Source: Prevotella sp. UBA746 | Lineage (GTDB): Bacteria; Bacteroidota; Bacteroidia; Bacteroidales; Bacteroidaceae | DNA: 20,840 nucleotides | NCBI GenBank assembly: GCA_002298545.1 | Contig: DBKQ01000089.1 | Coordinates: 11,163-32,002, forward strand | Direction of reading: 5' to 3' | Shown here: positions 7,662 to 17,081 of the stretch, one piece after another | Position numbering within the stretch: position 1 is the stretch's first letter | Layout: every line of letters starts with the position of its first letter | The notes under the pieces: model-generated | Told to the model about the DNA's origin: nothing | The model's database searches: none | Seen by the model: only the letters and a program-made list of their open reading frames with translations | Program-made: the position numbers and the translations under genes

Positions 7662-9403
7662 ATCAGATTTATTTTAATTTCACCTTCAGAAAAGACACTC
7701 ATGCAACAGGTGTGGCAAAGTTCCTTGATTCTGCTGAAAAACTTTTCCGGCATGATATCCCATAGTTCGCGTGCCATTGTAATATCTTTAATCGGGTCAG
7801 GGGCAATGCCAAGGTCGTTTGCTGTTCTTATCAGAAAATCCTTGTCCATTACGACCTTGTGTGAATGTGTGTCAAGATTTCCGGCAGCCAGTTTCACCGC
7901 CTTTCCTATCATGATGGCGATGTCCGCCTTGCGGAATCCAATCTCGTGAGCCGCTTTCAGAGCTTCGCCGATGAAGTTGCCGTAATGCACACAGCGAATA
8001 TTCTTTTCTGCTTTCAGCATCCTCTCGCTCCTCATTCCTGCTACAAGTCCAATTTCCCTGCACCCCATAGCCCAAGCCACCTCAAGCTCCCGTCGAATGC
8101 TGCTTATGAAAGCTTCATTCGAGAGTGGCTGAACGATGCCCGACGTTCCGAGAATACTTATTCCGTTTATAACGCCCACCCGTGAGTTGAAAGTCTTCTT
8201 GGCAAGTTCCTTGCCATCAGTCACGCTAATCGTAACGTCTACATCATCAGAGGTAAGAGCTGTAATCTCTCTCGTAATCATCATGCGTGGAGTCGGATTC
8301 ACGGCAGGTTCGCCAATCGGAATACCGAGTCCAGGTAAGGTAACTGTGCCCACACCGTCACCCCTCAGAAAGCGGATTCTTTGTTTTTCGCCGTCCTCTT
8401 TATGGTATTTGTGGCAAACCACTGTTGCCGTAATCCTGCATCCCCTCGTAACATCATGGTCGTCGCTAAAGTCCTTAACGACAGTAGCCGAACCTTTTGC
8501 GTTGTGCTCCACAGGAATGGTGAGCCTTTCGTCATCGGGCAGACAGAAGCAAATCTCTTCGGAATCATCGTCAAACAGAAGCGACTGCAAGGCGGCTTTC
8601 GCGGCAGCCGTGGCACAGGCACCTGTCGTAAGACCAGTTCTCAATGGGAAAAACTCCGGCACAAGTTGTTCTATGGCCCGGCGCAGACTGTATTTTCCGT
8701 TCACATACTCCCAATGTTCTGGCAATTTCGGGTGGCAGACCACAAAGACTTTTAGGTTCAGTTCATTTGCCGCTTTCACCTTAGCGTCAAATCCGCCGCT
8801 GTTACCGCTTTCTTTCGTGAGCACGGCATCACATTCAACATTCTTCATCATCATCTTTTCATCTTCTACAGAAGGCAACGAAAGCCCTTCGTTGTAAAGA
8901 ATTAGCCTGTCTATAGGGAAACCGCATCTTGATGCCTTTTCAAAACTCTCTTTTCTGTCGAGAATACGGAAGAAAGTTTCGTGGTCTTTCCAAAATCCCT
9001 CCAACTTGGATATCGTGTTAACGCCACTCAGGGCAAGAAGTCTTCGACAGCCATACTCTTTTAGCCTGTCGACAGCCTCCTCGTAGTCTTTACAATAGAC
9101 CACCCCTTCAATATGTTCCGAGAAAGAACGCTGCAGCCGGATAACCGGCAGTTGTACTTCTTCAATTGCCCTGTGCAGATTTTCGGCAAACGGATGAGCT
9201 GCATCGATAATACATCTTATGCCGTGGCTTTTGCAGAACTCCTTTATATCATTGGCAGACATAGTTCCAGAGAGACACACTCCGTTGTGAGTCTCTATAT
9301 TCTGCAAACCGCTTTTCGTTGAGTAGTAGAAGGGTTTCCCCGCCTCTTCGCAAACCTCCGCAGCGATTCTTCCTTCAGTTGTTCCGCCAAATATTAAAAT
9401 CAT
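7640..9403 (-). CDS. CbiJ-CbiD fusion: cobalt-precorrin-6A reductase / cobalt-precorrin-5B C1-methyltransferase
   Basis: A bifunctional cytosolic protein of 587 aa. Residues 1 to about 248 are CbiJ/CobK: nucleotide-binding start MILIFGGTTEGR, IIDAAHPFAENLHRA (about 65-79), LALSGVNTISKL and LTKESGNSGGFDAKV (about 195-209). They reduce cobalt-precorrin-6A to 6B. Residues about 252-587 are CbiD, which methylates C1 and works on the preceding intermediate: RTGLTTGACATAAAKAAL (255-272), PGLGIPIGEPAVNPTPR, and GTSGIVQPLSNEAF. The two steps are consecutive in the pathway, but the C-terminal domain acts first. Both domains are complete. The start forms a 4-base ATGA overlap (9403-9400) with the upstream CbiG-CbiF gene. 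Confidence 0.92.
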   Translation of the reverse strand: MILIFGGTTEGRIAAEVCEEAGKPFYYSTKSGLQNIETHNGVCLSGTMSANDIKEFCKSHGIRCIIDAAHPFAENLHRAIEEVQLPVIRLQRSFSEHIEGVVYCKDYEEAVDRLKEYGCRRLLALSGVNTISKLEGFWKDHETFFRILDRKESFEKASRCGFPIDRLILYNEGLSLPSVEDEKMMMKNVECDAVLTKESGNSGGFDAKVKAANELNLKVFVVCHPKLPEHWEYVNGKYSLRRAIEQLVPEFFPLRTGLTTGACATAAAKAALQSLLFDDDSEEICFCLPDDERLTIPVEHNAKGSATVVKDFSDDHDVTRGCRITATVVCHKYHKEDGEKQRIRFLRGDGVGTVTLPGLGIPIGEPAVNPTPRMMITREITALTSDDVDVTISVTDGKELAKKTFNSRVGVINGISILGTSGIVQPLSNEAFISSIRRELEVAWAMGCREIGLVAGMRSERMLKAEKNIRCVHYGNFIGEALKAAHEIGFRKADIAIMIGKAVKLAAGNLDTHSHKVVMDKDFLIRTANDLGIAPDPIKDITMARELWDIMPEKFFSRIKELCHTCCMSVFSEGEIKINLICDKQRR

Positions 9404-11190
9404 TTTTTCCCTTTTCTGAAAAGATGAGTAAAGTGTCCGTCGTATAATTTGCTCAAGCCCTCTCTGTTGTCTATAGCTTCTCCAACCACAATCATGGTTG
9501 TGAGTGTTAAGTTGTTGTCCTTTAGAATCTTGGCAAGATCTTTAAGTTGTCCGCGATATATTCTCTGTTCCTTCCACGTCAGTTTGTAGCATGCCGCAAC
9601 AGGAGTCTCTGGAGGATATCCTCCGGCAAGGAGTTCCTGCATTACTTCATCCACAATGCTCGCACTAAGGAAGATACACATCGTGGACTGGTGTTGAGCC
9701 AATAGGTGTAGCTTCTCCTTTTCGGGCATTGGCGTGCGCCCCTCGCCACGTGTAAGGATTATTGTCTGGCATCTTTCAGGGATAGTAAACTGACTTCTCA
9801 GTTCTGCCGCGGCAGCAAGGAAACTACTTATACCAGGAGTAATATGATAGTCCATATCGTATTTGTCAAAGAAAGCCATCTGTTCCTGTATTGCGCCATA
9901 TATACACGGGTCGCCGGTGTGAAGCCTTACCACGAGTTTTCCCCTGTCATAAAACTCCTTCATTAGAGAGAACTGCTCCTCAAGGTCCATTCCTGCAGAA
10001 GAGCGCACCATTGCTCCCTCTTTAGCGCAAAGGGTTAGTTCGCGCGGCACAAGACTTCCGGCATACAGAATCAAGTCGGCATTTTCAAGAAACCGTCTCC
10101 CCCTCACACTTATAAGTTCCGGGTCGCCCGGACCGGCACCAACAATCTCTATATGCCCATTTGCCTTTTCCAACAAGTTGTCTTCAGCCAGAGCCCAAGT
10201 GTAATAATGAACGTTCCCATTGTCAAGTAAGACCTTTCCTTTCTTTTTCTCCACGACGAGCTTTCCGCTATTGCTCGCTGCCAGAGCCGATGCTTCAGCC
10301 ACTCCATAGCACCCCGTTACTTCAAAAACCTTTTCAGATGGATTTGGAACTTCGATTCCGCAGAGAGTGTCGGCAGAGAATATCTGCAATTTTGCCCAAG
10401 GCAAGATGCCTGCCAATTCCCTTAAAGCCGGTTCTCCTTTTTTCAGAGTGATAGACGATATCGTCTTGATGCTCTCTACTGCAAACCCGGCGTTGCCAAT
10501 TTCTTCAGCAATATTATTTGCAGCCGTGATAGGAGTATTCTTCTGACAGCCCATTCCAAGGTTTAGGCATGGCGGACAGAACAGTATTGCTTTTATATCC
10601 CCCGTGTCGTATGTATGCGGCGAAACGATGATAAGCAGTTCAAAGCCCTCGCCACCGTCTTTCAACTCATTCTGTCTTTCGATAAAACTCTTGAAATCAT
10701 GAAACACGGAAACGTGCTCCGGACAAGTCTTCTCCATAAACTTCGTACCCTCGTCGCAGTATTCAAGCAACAAAGCAGTAGGTTGCCTGTTTACGAAAGC
10801 GGCAATAGCCTTATTCATCATATCGCGCGCCACACCCTTTGTCTGCCATCCGAACTTCTTTCCGATAGTGTCGAGAGCCCAAAGCCCCGTGTTGTCGCTT
10901 TGCGTTGTGATTACGGCTTCGCCCCCCGTGATATGGGCTATGCTTCTTGCCAGTTCGTTGGCGCCGCCAATATGACCGCTCAATACAGGGATGACAAACT
11001 TTCCCGTAGCGTCGACACACACCACGGCAGGATCAGTATATTTGTCGTTTATATATGGAATTATTTTCCTCACGCATATTCCCAGAGCTCCGATAAAGAC
11101 GATAGCCTCGCCCTTAAAGTCCAGATTCTCTTTCCTTATCAATTCAGCAAGTCTGTTGCCTGCCTCGTTTATAGTTTCAAACTTTATCAT
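9400..11190 (-). CDS. CbiG-CbiF fusion: cobalt-precorrin-5A hydrolase / cobalt-precorrin-4 C11-methyltransferase
   Basis: A bifunctional cytosolic protein of 596 aa. Residues 1 to about 336 are CbiG, which opens the lactone and removes the C2 unit as acetaldehyde: FIGALGICVRKIIPYI (32-47), VIPVLSGHIGGANELA (66-81), TTQSDNTG, LNLGMGCQKNTP (209-220), and the C-terminal subdomain ending in the EVTGCYGVAEASAL stretch. Residues about 345-596 are CbiF/CobM: SAM-binding start IEIVGAGPGDPELISVRG, VVRLHTGDPCIYGAIQEQ, ITPGISSFLAAAA and ILTRGEGRTPMP. CbiF acts immediately before CbiG, so again the C-terminal domain comes first in the pathway. Both domains are of normal length. An ATGA overlap at 11190-11187 couples it to cobL. 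Confidence 0.92.
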   Translation of the reverse strand: MIKFETINEAGNRLAELIRKENLDFKGEAIVFIGALGICVRKIIPYINDKYTDPAVVCVDATGKFVIPVLSGHIGGANELARSIAHITGGEAVITTQSDNTGLWALDTIGKKFGWQTKGVARDMMNKAIAAFVNRQPTALLLEYCDEGTKFMEKTCPEHVSVFHDFKSFIERQNELKDGGEGFELLIIVSPHTYDTGDIKAILFCPPCLNLGMGCQKNTPITAANNIAEEIGNAGFAVESIKTISSITLKKGEPALRELAGILPWAKLQIFSADTLCGIEVPNPSEKVFEVTGCYGVAEASALAASNSGKLVVEKKKGKVLLDNGNVHYYTWALAEDNLLEKANGHIEIVGAGPGDPELISVRGRRFLENADLILYAGSLVPRELTLCAKEGAMVRSSAGMDLEEQFSLMKEFYDRGKLVVRLHTGDPCIYGAIQEQMAFFDKYDMDYHITPGISSFLAAAAELRSQFTIPERCQTIILTRGEGRTPMPEKEKLHLLAQHQSTMCIFLSASIVDEVMQELLAGGYPPETPVAACYKLTWKEQRIYRGQLKDLAKILKDNNLTLTTMIVVGEAIDNREGLSKLYDGHFTHLFRKGKK

Positions 11191-12356
11191 CTTGCTTTTA
11201 ATATAGTGATAGGGTTATTGTTGTCAACGGTTATTACATGCACCACTTCCGTCTTCATGCCGAGCAGTCGGGTAATGGAAATAAAATCTTTTTTGCTCTT
11301 CTCGCTTACCGAGTTGAAAACGATACATCCCGATGGAGTCAGAGCCTTTTTTGCTTTTACGAGGATTTCGTTCATCCTGCCCCCGTATCCTCCAAGAAAG
11401 ATAGCATCCGGTGCAGGTAACGAAGACGTGTCGGCAACTGAGAAGTCGCCTATCATTGTCTCAATTCCCGGAGCATGAAATTTTCTTGAGTTCATCTCCA
11501 TCAGTCTTTTGCCTTCCTCCCTTATCTCAAAAGCCGCAATATGCAGATGCGGATAGGCAATTTTTGCCTCGATACTCACGCTGCCGGTGCAGAATCCAAT
11601 GTCCCACATCGATTTCTTTTCAGCCAGTTCCATGGCGGCAATAGACGCCAGGCGTATCGGCATCTTAGTAATCATCTTGCTCCTTCCGTCGAGAAGGAAA
11701 AACTCCTCGTCGGGAATTCCGAAGCTCCTTCTTCTTAAAGATTTCCGTTCAAGAATGATGCAGTTAGGCAAAGTATAATCCATGTCGTTATTGTATTCTC
11801 CGATGCGTTCCGTCTCTTCGTTGCCAAGATTTTCGCCCACATGCATAATGTAATTGTCGAAGCCGAAGTCTTGCATCCTTCTCCAAATCTCATGCGGAGA
11901 CTTTTTCCTGTCGGTAAGACAGCCGATGAGTCGTTCGCCGCGGATAAGAGCTTCGTCAAATCTGTCCCATGGTCTGCCGGTAAGCGACACGGCAAAGAGG
12001 TCATTATAAGCCATGTTCAATCTATGGGCAAGCATCTGCAAGGAGTTGAAAGCAGGAAATACTTTCATTTCCATCTCGGGCAACTCCCTCTTTATAGTAT
12101 TAGCGAAGCCATAGAACAGAGGGTCGCCTGAAGCGAAAACAACAATATCGTCGTATTCCTTATAACGTTCCAATACATTGCTTACGGGAACGGTAATGTC
12201 AATCCATACCGCATCCTGCGGCAATAGGTTTGCCACAATCTCGTGGTGTCTCTTTCCTCCGGAGAATACTTTCCCCTGTGCAATAACCTGCAACACTTCA
12301 GGTGAGAGCCATTGCTGGCGACAGTCAGACAAACCGATTACTTTGCATTTAAACAT
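11187..12356 (-). CDS. cobL: CobL (CbiE-CbiT fusion): precorrin-6B C5,C15-methyltransferase, decarboxylating
   Basis: 389 aa, the usual CobL architecture and length. Residues 1 to about 205 are the CbiE methyltransferase (VIGLSDC, VVFASGDPLFYG at 72-83, the ITVPVSN stretch). Residues about 213-389 are CbiT, which methylates C15 and decarboxylates the acetate side chain: GIPDEEFFLLDG, ITKMPIRLASIA, SAM motif DIGFCTGSVSIEA (252-264), and APDAIFLGGYGG. The SAM loop reads GFCTG rather than the more usual GAGTG; the hydrophobic and acidic framework around it is intact, so activity is likely. The start overlaps the stop of the CbiH-CbiC gene by 8 bases. Confidence 0.93.
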   Translation of the reverse strand: MFKCKVIGLSDCRQQWLSPEVLQVIAQGKVFSGGKRHHEIVANLLPQDAVWIDITVPVSNVLERYKEYDDIVVFASGDPLFYGFANTIKRELPEMEMKVFPAFNSLQMLAHRLNMAYNDLFAVSLTGRPWDRFDEALIRGERLIGCLTDRKKSPHEIWRRMQDFGFDNYIMHVGENLGNEETERIGEYNNDMDYTLPNCIILERKSLRRRSFGIPDEEFFLLDGRSKMITKMPIRLASIAAMELAEKKSMWDIGFCTGSVSIEAKIAYPHLHIAAFEIREEGKRLMEMNSRKFHAPGIETMIGDFSVADTSSLPAPDAIFLGGYGGRMNEILVKAKKALTPSGCIVFNSVSEKSKKDFISITRLLGMKTEVVHVITVDNNNPITILKAR

Positions 12357-13749
12357 CTCTTCCTGGCTTTAAAAGTTTAGCGTCGTCAAAGGTAAGAATA
12401 CTGTTTACGAGCGTTGCCGCAAGGTTACTTCCTCCTTTCCTTCCGTCGATAATTATTTTCGGGATATCGAGAATAGCCTTAGCCGCATGCTTACTCTCCT
12501 CAACATGTACGAACCCCACCGGAGCACCTATAATTCCAGCAGGCTTGCATGCTCCCTTGCGTATCAAGGAACAAAGTTCGAGCAAGGCCGTAGGAGCATT
12601 GCCAAAGGCATACAGGGCATCGGGATATTCCTTGGAGGCAAGTCGCATGCCAGCCTGTGCCCTTGTGATGTTCTTCTCCTTAGCCATTTCTGCGGCACGA
12701 GGGTCGTTGATATAACAAACAGTCTTTATGCCGAGTCGTTCCAACGCCCCTTTCCTTATTCCGGCTGCAACCATACTAACGTCGGTAACGATGGTCTTTA
12801 TCATTCCGCCCTCCACTTTGCCGTATAATATCTCCGTAGCTTTGTCGTCCATCCATAGCAGGTTCTCCATATCGAAATCCGCTGTAGTGTGAATGGCGTG
12901 CAACATAGGCCATAATTTCCATAGCGGAATGTCAGGATTGCGGAGCTCGCCCTTGATGGTTTTGAACGACTTTATCATAATGCTTTGTCCCACCTTGCAT
13001 TCTCCGTCATTCTCCGTATTGCGGTAATATCCGCGAGGGGTGATGAAAGAGCCGTTGCTGTTAAACGACTGACTGTTTCCTATTATCACGACGGTATACA
13101 TATCCACATCTTCCGGATTGAAATCCTTCAGAGTAGTAATCTTCACGCTTTGCTCCTCTCGTCCAGCCTGTCTCACGAATCCCACAACGTTGTCCTCGTT
13201 CCTGTATTTCATGAAAATCTCTTTCAGCCGATACAGTTGCCAGTATCTTCCGTTGCTCTTGGGATTGTAAACCGCTGTTATGAAGTCGGCTTCTGCAGCC
13301 GCCTTTATCCTCTTCTCAATAATCTGCCATGGCGTCATAAGGTCGCTCATCGAGATAATGCAGAAGTCATGTCCCATCGGAGCACCGAGCAGCGAAGCCG
13401 CCTTCTGGAAAGCGCTTATACCGGGGATAGCCACAATCTCAACATCCGAACAGCGTTCCCTCTTCATCTCGTAAATCAGCGGCGCCATACCGTATATTCC
13501 GGCATCGCCGCTTGATATTACGCATACCGTATTGCCCTCTTCGGCATACTTGAAGGCAAGTTCGGCGCGCTCCCTTTCCTTCTTCATTCCCGTGTCCACA
13601 CACACGGCATTCTTGGCGATAAACTTCTCCACAAACTGGAAGTAGTATTTGTATCCCACCACCACGTTGCTATCGGCAACAGCCTTCATTACAGCAGGTG
13701 TGATGTCTTCGGGCGAACCCGGTCCGATGCCGGCTACATATATTTTCAT
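12349..13749 (-). CDS. CbiH-CbiC fusion: cobalt-factor III C17-methyltransferase / cobalt-precorrin-8 methylmutase
   Basis: A bifunctional cytosolic protein of 466 aa. Residues 1 to about 243 are CbiH/CobJ, which methylates C17 and contracts the ring: IYVAGIGPGSPEDITPAV (3-20), VISSGDAGIYGMAP (77-90), IPGISAFQKAASLLGAPMGHDF (from 108), and VYNPKSNGR (160-168). Residues about 253-466 are CbiC/CobH, the methylmutase that moves the C11 methyl to C12: SFKTIKGEL, AIHTTADFD with the presumed catalytic His287, TDVSMVAAGI, FGNAPTALLEL and GAPVGFVHVEESK. The two activities sit at opposite ends of the ring-modification series, so this pairing is not between consecutive steps. Only one base separates the start codon from the TGA of receptor B. 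Confidence 0.92.
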   Translation of the reverse strand: MKIYVAGIGPGSPEDITPAVMKAVADSNVVVGYKYYFQFVEKFIAKNAVCVDTGMKKERERAELAFKYAEEGNTVCVISSGDAGIYGMAPLIYEMKRERCSDVEIVAIPGISAFQKAASLLGAPMGHDFCIISMSDLMTPWQIIEKRIKAAAEADFITAVYNPKSNGRYWQLYRLKEIFMKYRNEDNVVGFVRQAGREEQSVKITTLKDFNPEDVDMYTVVIIGNSQSFNSNGSFITPRGYYRNTENDGECKVGQSIMIKSFKTIKGELRNPDIPLWKLWPMLHAIHTTADFDMENLLWMDDKATEILYGKVEGGMIKTIVTDVSMVAAGIRKGALERLGIKTVCYINDPRAAEMAKEKNITRAQAGMRLASKEYPDALYAFGNAPTALLELCSLIRKGACKPAGIIGAPVGFVHVEESKHAAKAILDIPKIIIDGRKGGSNLAATLVNSILTFDDAKLLKPGRDV

Positions 13750-13750
13750 T

Positions 13751-15829
13751 TCAGTCTTTAAATTTTATTGTCATACTTATAATAACGGATCTTCCCGGAT
13801 TTATTGTGGAGAAGTTGGAATTCCAGTAAGACGTGTCCCTCTTGTTGAAGATATTGTCTATACCAAAGCCAGGACTAACGGTAAGCTGTTTCAGCTTGAA
13901 GGAATGTCTCGTCATGATGTCCCATTGCTGGTATTCTGGTGCATACCCGTATGTGCTGGAGTATCTCTTGCCCTGAACATGCCCGTTTATTTGTGCGTTC
14001 AGGTGATAGTTTCCCCATGTGCGGTCCCATGATGCGTTAAAGTTTGCCACATTCTTCACGCTCTTGTCTACAGGCGACTCCGCAGTAGTGTATTCCTGAG
14101 TCTTTTTGTCGAGCGTAACCGACTTCGCTTTTGAGTTGCAGAAGGTGTAACCAGCCGACAGAGCAAAACCGTAGGGCAACAGCAACTTCAGGTTTGCCGA
14201 AACACCCTTCACCGTAGCCCTGTCTATATTGTCGCGCTGGCGGATAGTGGTCCAACCATCGTTGTAGAGAGCCGATAGCTTAGAGTCAGCGTTGATTTCC
14301 TCCTGCGTCATAGTGCGGTAGTTTATCATGTTGCGGATATTGTTTATGAATCCGCTCACGCCGATGCTGATCCACTTGTTAGAGTATTCCATGTTTGCGT
14401 TCCAGAATCTGTTCTTCTCAGCCTTCAGTGCGGTGTTGTTTATAGTATACCGTGCTGAAGTCTTTGCCTGGTCTGTGGCATAAAGTTGCGAGAGGGTAGG
14501 AGTGCGGTAGCCTTCGGCATAGCTTGCTCTTATGCGGAAACCGCCGACGTGGTAAAAAAAGGCTACGTTAGGAGTCAGGTTACTGCCGAAATTCTCGTTA
14601 TATGTGTATCTCAGTCCGGCAACGGCCTCCAGTCCCTTTACAATCCTCACCTCGTCTTGTGCAAACACATTATACGTGTTAGTATTCTCCCCATCGATAT
14701 TGTCCGACGCACTTTCCAGCCTTTCCTGTTCCATCTCCACGCCAGCCGACAGCTTGTTCCAGTCGTTGAGGCGGAAGATGCCTTTCATAGTCTCGTTGAT
14801 GTATCGGGTTTCCTTTCGGGTCTCATCGTAAGCCTCCTTTGTTGCCGTTTGCCAGTAGTCATAATCCGACTTGAAGTTGTCCATATACACATCGATGTAG
14901 AGGTGAGTGTCTTTTGGGGGCACCCATCTTGCTCCGGCTCCTATGCTGTATGTTTTGTGATGCATGTCATAGGTGTAAGCCTGTTTTGGCGTGTATGAAT
15001 ATTTCTTCTCGCCAGTTTCCTTATCGGTTGTCGCTTTTTGCGTATAGTAAGTGGCTCCCCTGTCGCGTGCCGTCTTGTAATCGTAGAGATTTCCACGGAC
15101 ATACGCATCAAGGGCGTCGTTGAATCTCCATTCCAGCCGTTCGCTGATATTGTCCGATTTGAAAGCCTGCGACATAGGTCTGCCGGTAAGTTTCATTACC
15201 GACTCCTCGCCCTCTTTGAATTCCTGGTACCTGTTCACTTGCCAGTTGTCAGCCTGTCGGTGGTTGAAACTCGTATAGCTCGACAACTTCCCTTTCGTGA
15301 AGTCCACGTTGATGTCCTGGTCAAACCTGCCTTTGCTCATCACCTTCGTACTGCTTGTTGCCTCAAGAGCACTCTTACTGTTGTCGGTAATGATATTTAC
15401 CACTCCGGCTATTGCGTTGCTGCCGTAAAGGGCACTTGCCGCACCGGATAGAATTTCAATGCGCTTGATATTGTCGATACTGATGCGGTTCCATCTGTCG
15501 TCGCTCGACATGCGTTTGCCGTTTTCGAGAATAAGCATGTAGTCGTCGCTAACACCGTTGAAGTTAACAAACGTTCCCATGCCGTTGGTCTGTACGGTGA
15601 TGTTTGTGGTCAGCTTGGCGAGAGCCTCCTGCAGACTTGTTACGTTTGCATCTTTCAGTTCTTTTGCCGATATAACCTTCACTTCCACAGGCGAATTTTC
15701 AGCCTTGTGGTAAGTTCCCGTTCCAGTTACGATTACGGGGTTTAGAGTGTGTTCACTTGTCGTTTCGTTCTGTGCCCAGACGATAGCCGGCAGTATGGCA
15801 GCTATCGGCATCAGTAATATTTTCTGCAT
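13751..15829 (-). CDS. TonB-dependent outer-membrane receptor B, BtuB-like
   Basis: 692 aa. A signal peptide (MQKILLMPIAAILPAIVWA, cleavage near AQ) leads to a TonB-box-like NPVIVTGTGTY. The plug domain follows at about residues 40-150, with LQEALAKLTTNITV, LENGKRM, IKRIEILSGAASALYGSNA and IAGVVNIITD. The rest is a 22-strand-type barrel ending NIFNKRDTSYWNSNF...SVIISMTIKFKD, close to the usual aromatic C-terminus. The siderophore/cobalamin receptor type without a carboxypeptidase-like N-terminal domain fits BtuB. Its gene lies between the BtuF-like protein (5-base gap) and the corrin-ring genes (1-base gap), so a corrinoid or a tetrapyrrole precursor is the likely substrate. Which one cannot be read from the sequence. 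Confidence 0.9.
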   Translation of the reverse strand: MQKILLMPIAAILPAIVWAQNETTSEHTLNPVIVTGTGTYHKAENSPVEVKVISAKELKDANVTSLQEALAKLTTNITVQTNGMGTFVNFNGVSDDYMLILENGKRMSSDDRWNRISIDNIKRIEILSGAASALYGSNAIAGVVNIITDNSKSALEATSSTKVMSKGRFDQDINVDFTKGKLSSYTSFNHRQADNWQVNRYQEFKEGEESVMKLTGRPMSQAFKSDNISERLEWRFNDALDAYVRGNLYDYKTARDRGATYYTQKATTDKETGEKKYSYTPKQAYTYDMHHKTYSIGAGARWVPPKDTHLYIDVYMDNFKSDYDYWQTATKEAYDETRKETRYINETMKGIFRLNDWNKLSAGVEMEQERLESASDNIDGENTNTYNVFAQDEVRIVKGLEAVAGLRYTYNENFGSNLTPNVAFFYHVGGFRIRASYAEGYRTPTLSQLYATDQAKTSARYTINNTALKAEKNRFWNANMEYSNKWISIGVSGFINNIRNMINYRTMTQEEINADSKLSALYNDGWTTIRQRDNIDRATVKGVSANLKLLLPYGFALSAGYTFCNSKAKSVTLDKKTQEYTTAESPVDKSVKNVANFNASWDRTWGNYHLNAQINGHVQGKRYSSTYGYAPEYQQWDIMTRHSFKLKQLTVSPGFGIDNIFNKRDTSYWNSNFSTINPGRSVIISMTIKFKD

Positions 15830-15834
15830 TATTT

Positions 15835-16986
15835 CTATTTTATTATCTTATAGTATTTCGGGGAATAATGTGGTAGCATTTCCGGATGAAAAGCCTTTAC
15901 GAAATCAGCAAGCAGAAAGTGTGGCTGCACTCCTGCAAGTTCGCGGTATGGAGTCTGGCTCAAGTCGCAGAACACCACGCGCCTGTTCTTGAAAGCATCC
16001 ATCGTGGCATAGCGTGCGTCTTCGTTGGCAAGGTCCTGAAGAGTGTAGTTGCCTTGCGAAGTCCCGTCGGTTTGCCAGAAGTCGGCATGTACTCCCTTGG
16101 CATACACCGCTTCGAAGTCGAGTGCCACGCCTCCCGATTCCTTATTGTCCTTCATTATATAGTCAGCTCCGGCATCCTTGAAAATCTGTGCCATATAACT
16201 TCGTCCGCCCACGATATACCAGCCGTCGCGCAACTGTCGTCCGCTAATCACCGTGGGTTTCATTCTCTTTCCCGTGTATGTGTTGGCCACCTCCCGTTTC
16301 AAGGTGTTGTATTTCGTTTCGATATCAGCAAACACGGCGTTAGCCCTCTTGGTCTCCCCGGTGAGCAGTCCGATAAGCTTTATCCATTCCGCCTGTCCCA
16401 GAGGGTCAGTCTCTTTATATCCATGATGAAAAACAAGTGGAATGCCACATTCCTTTAGAGCCTCGAATCCCCCGTATTTACTTGCGCTCACGAGAATATA
16501 GTCGGGTTTTAGCCGCATCACGGTTTCGATATCAAAATTGCCTTCTTTTCCAATTTCAGCCGTTTTGCCGTTCTCCATCTGGTCAATCATGCGGAGCGAG
16601 AAAACATGGCGCAGAGAGTTGATGCCCACAATCTTGTCTTCCAACCCGAGCACCTCGAAGTTTCCAAGCTGCAAAGCCGTAGTACAGATAAATCGCGACG
16701 ACGGTTTTCTGATTACAAGATGTTGAGGCTTGCTGTCCTTGGCGGCAGGGTCTGGATTAGAAATCGTAATGTGAATGCCGTCGCTGCGGTAGTCCACTTT
16801 CAGTCCCTTGGCATACTTTATCCTGATGGTATCGCTATAGCTGTCGGCATGTGCGAGAACAGAATCCTGGTCGTGGTACAGCTGGTCGCTGATGAGCTGA
16901 TTCTTGTTGTCCTGAGCCGTAGCACAGGAGCCGAGCATGAAGCCGAGCGAAGCAGCTGCGACAGCCAAAATACATAAATTCTTCAT
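15835..16986 (-). CDS. BtuF-like substrate-binding lipoprotein
   Basis: 383 aa from the chosen start. The frame is open to an ATG at 17037, but starting at 16986 gives a proper lipoprotein signal (MKNLCILAVAAASLGFMLGSC, lipobox LGSC with lipidated Cys21), so the upstream 17 residues are probably not translated. The residues after the Cys (ATAQDNKNQ) lack the acidic run seen in the neighbouring CbiK lipoprotein, so it probably faces the periplasm. The body is a TroA/BtuF-type two-lobe binding fold: ICTTALQLGNFEVLGLEDKIVGI, a DIETVMRLKPDYILVSA stretch, AEWIKLIGLLTGE, and VISGRQLRDGWYIVGGRSYMAQIFKDAGADYI. It should deliver the ligand to the BtuC-like permease in this operon. Ninety-five bases separate it from cbiK, the widest gap in the operon; I see no convincing promoter there. 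Confidence 0.88.
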   Translation of the reverse strand: MKNLCILAVAAASLGFMLGSCATAQDNKNQLISDQLYHDQDSVLAHADSYSDTIRIKYAKGLKVDYRSDGIHITISNPDPAAKDSKPQHLVIRKPSSRFICTTALQLGNFEVLGLEDKIVGINSLRHVFSLRMIDQMENGKTAEIGKEGNFDIETVMRLKPDYILVSASKYGGFEALKECGIPLVFHHGYKETDPLGQAEWIKLIGLLTGETKRANAVFADIETKYNTLKREVANTYTGKRMKPTVISGRQLRDGWYIVGGRSYMAQIFKDAGADYIMKDNKESGGVALDFEAVYAKGVHADFWQTDGTSQGNYTLQDLANEDARYATMDAFKNRRVVFCDLSQTPYRELAGVQPHFLLADFVKAFHPEMLPHYSPKYYKIIK

Positions 16987-17081
16987 ATATCTAAATAAAC
17001 GACAAAATAGGCACGCATGGAAAATCCGTCTCCACACGTCCCTATTATATAGTGAAAATTAAAAGTTTTAAAAATTAGATT

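Noticed and set aside
8136..8897. A 253-codon open frame on the + strand opposite CbiJ-CbiD
   Set aside because: Low-complexity Ser/Pro-rich translation, antisense to conserved CbiD and CbiJ motifs; no independent support.
16987..17081. An internal promoter before the BtuF-like gene
   Set aside because: The 95-base gap is AT-rich and holds only an imperfect TATTTTG match with no -33 partner, so it is not strong enough to call.
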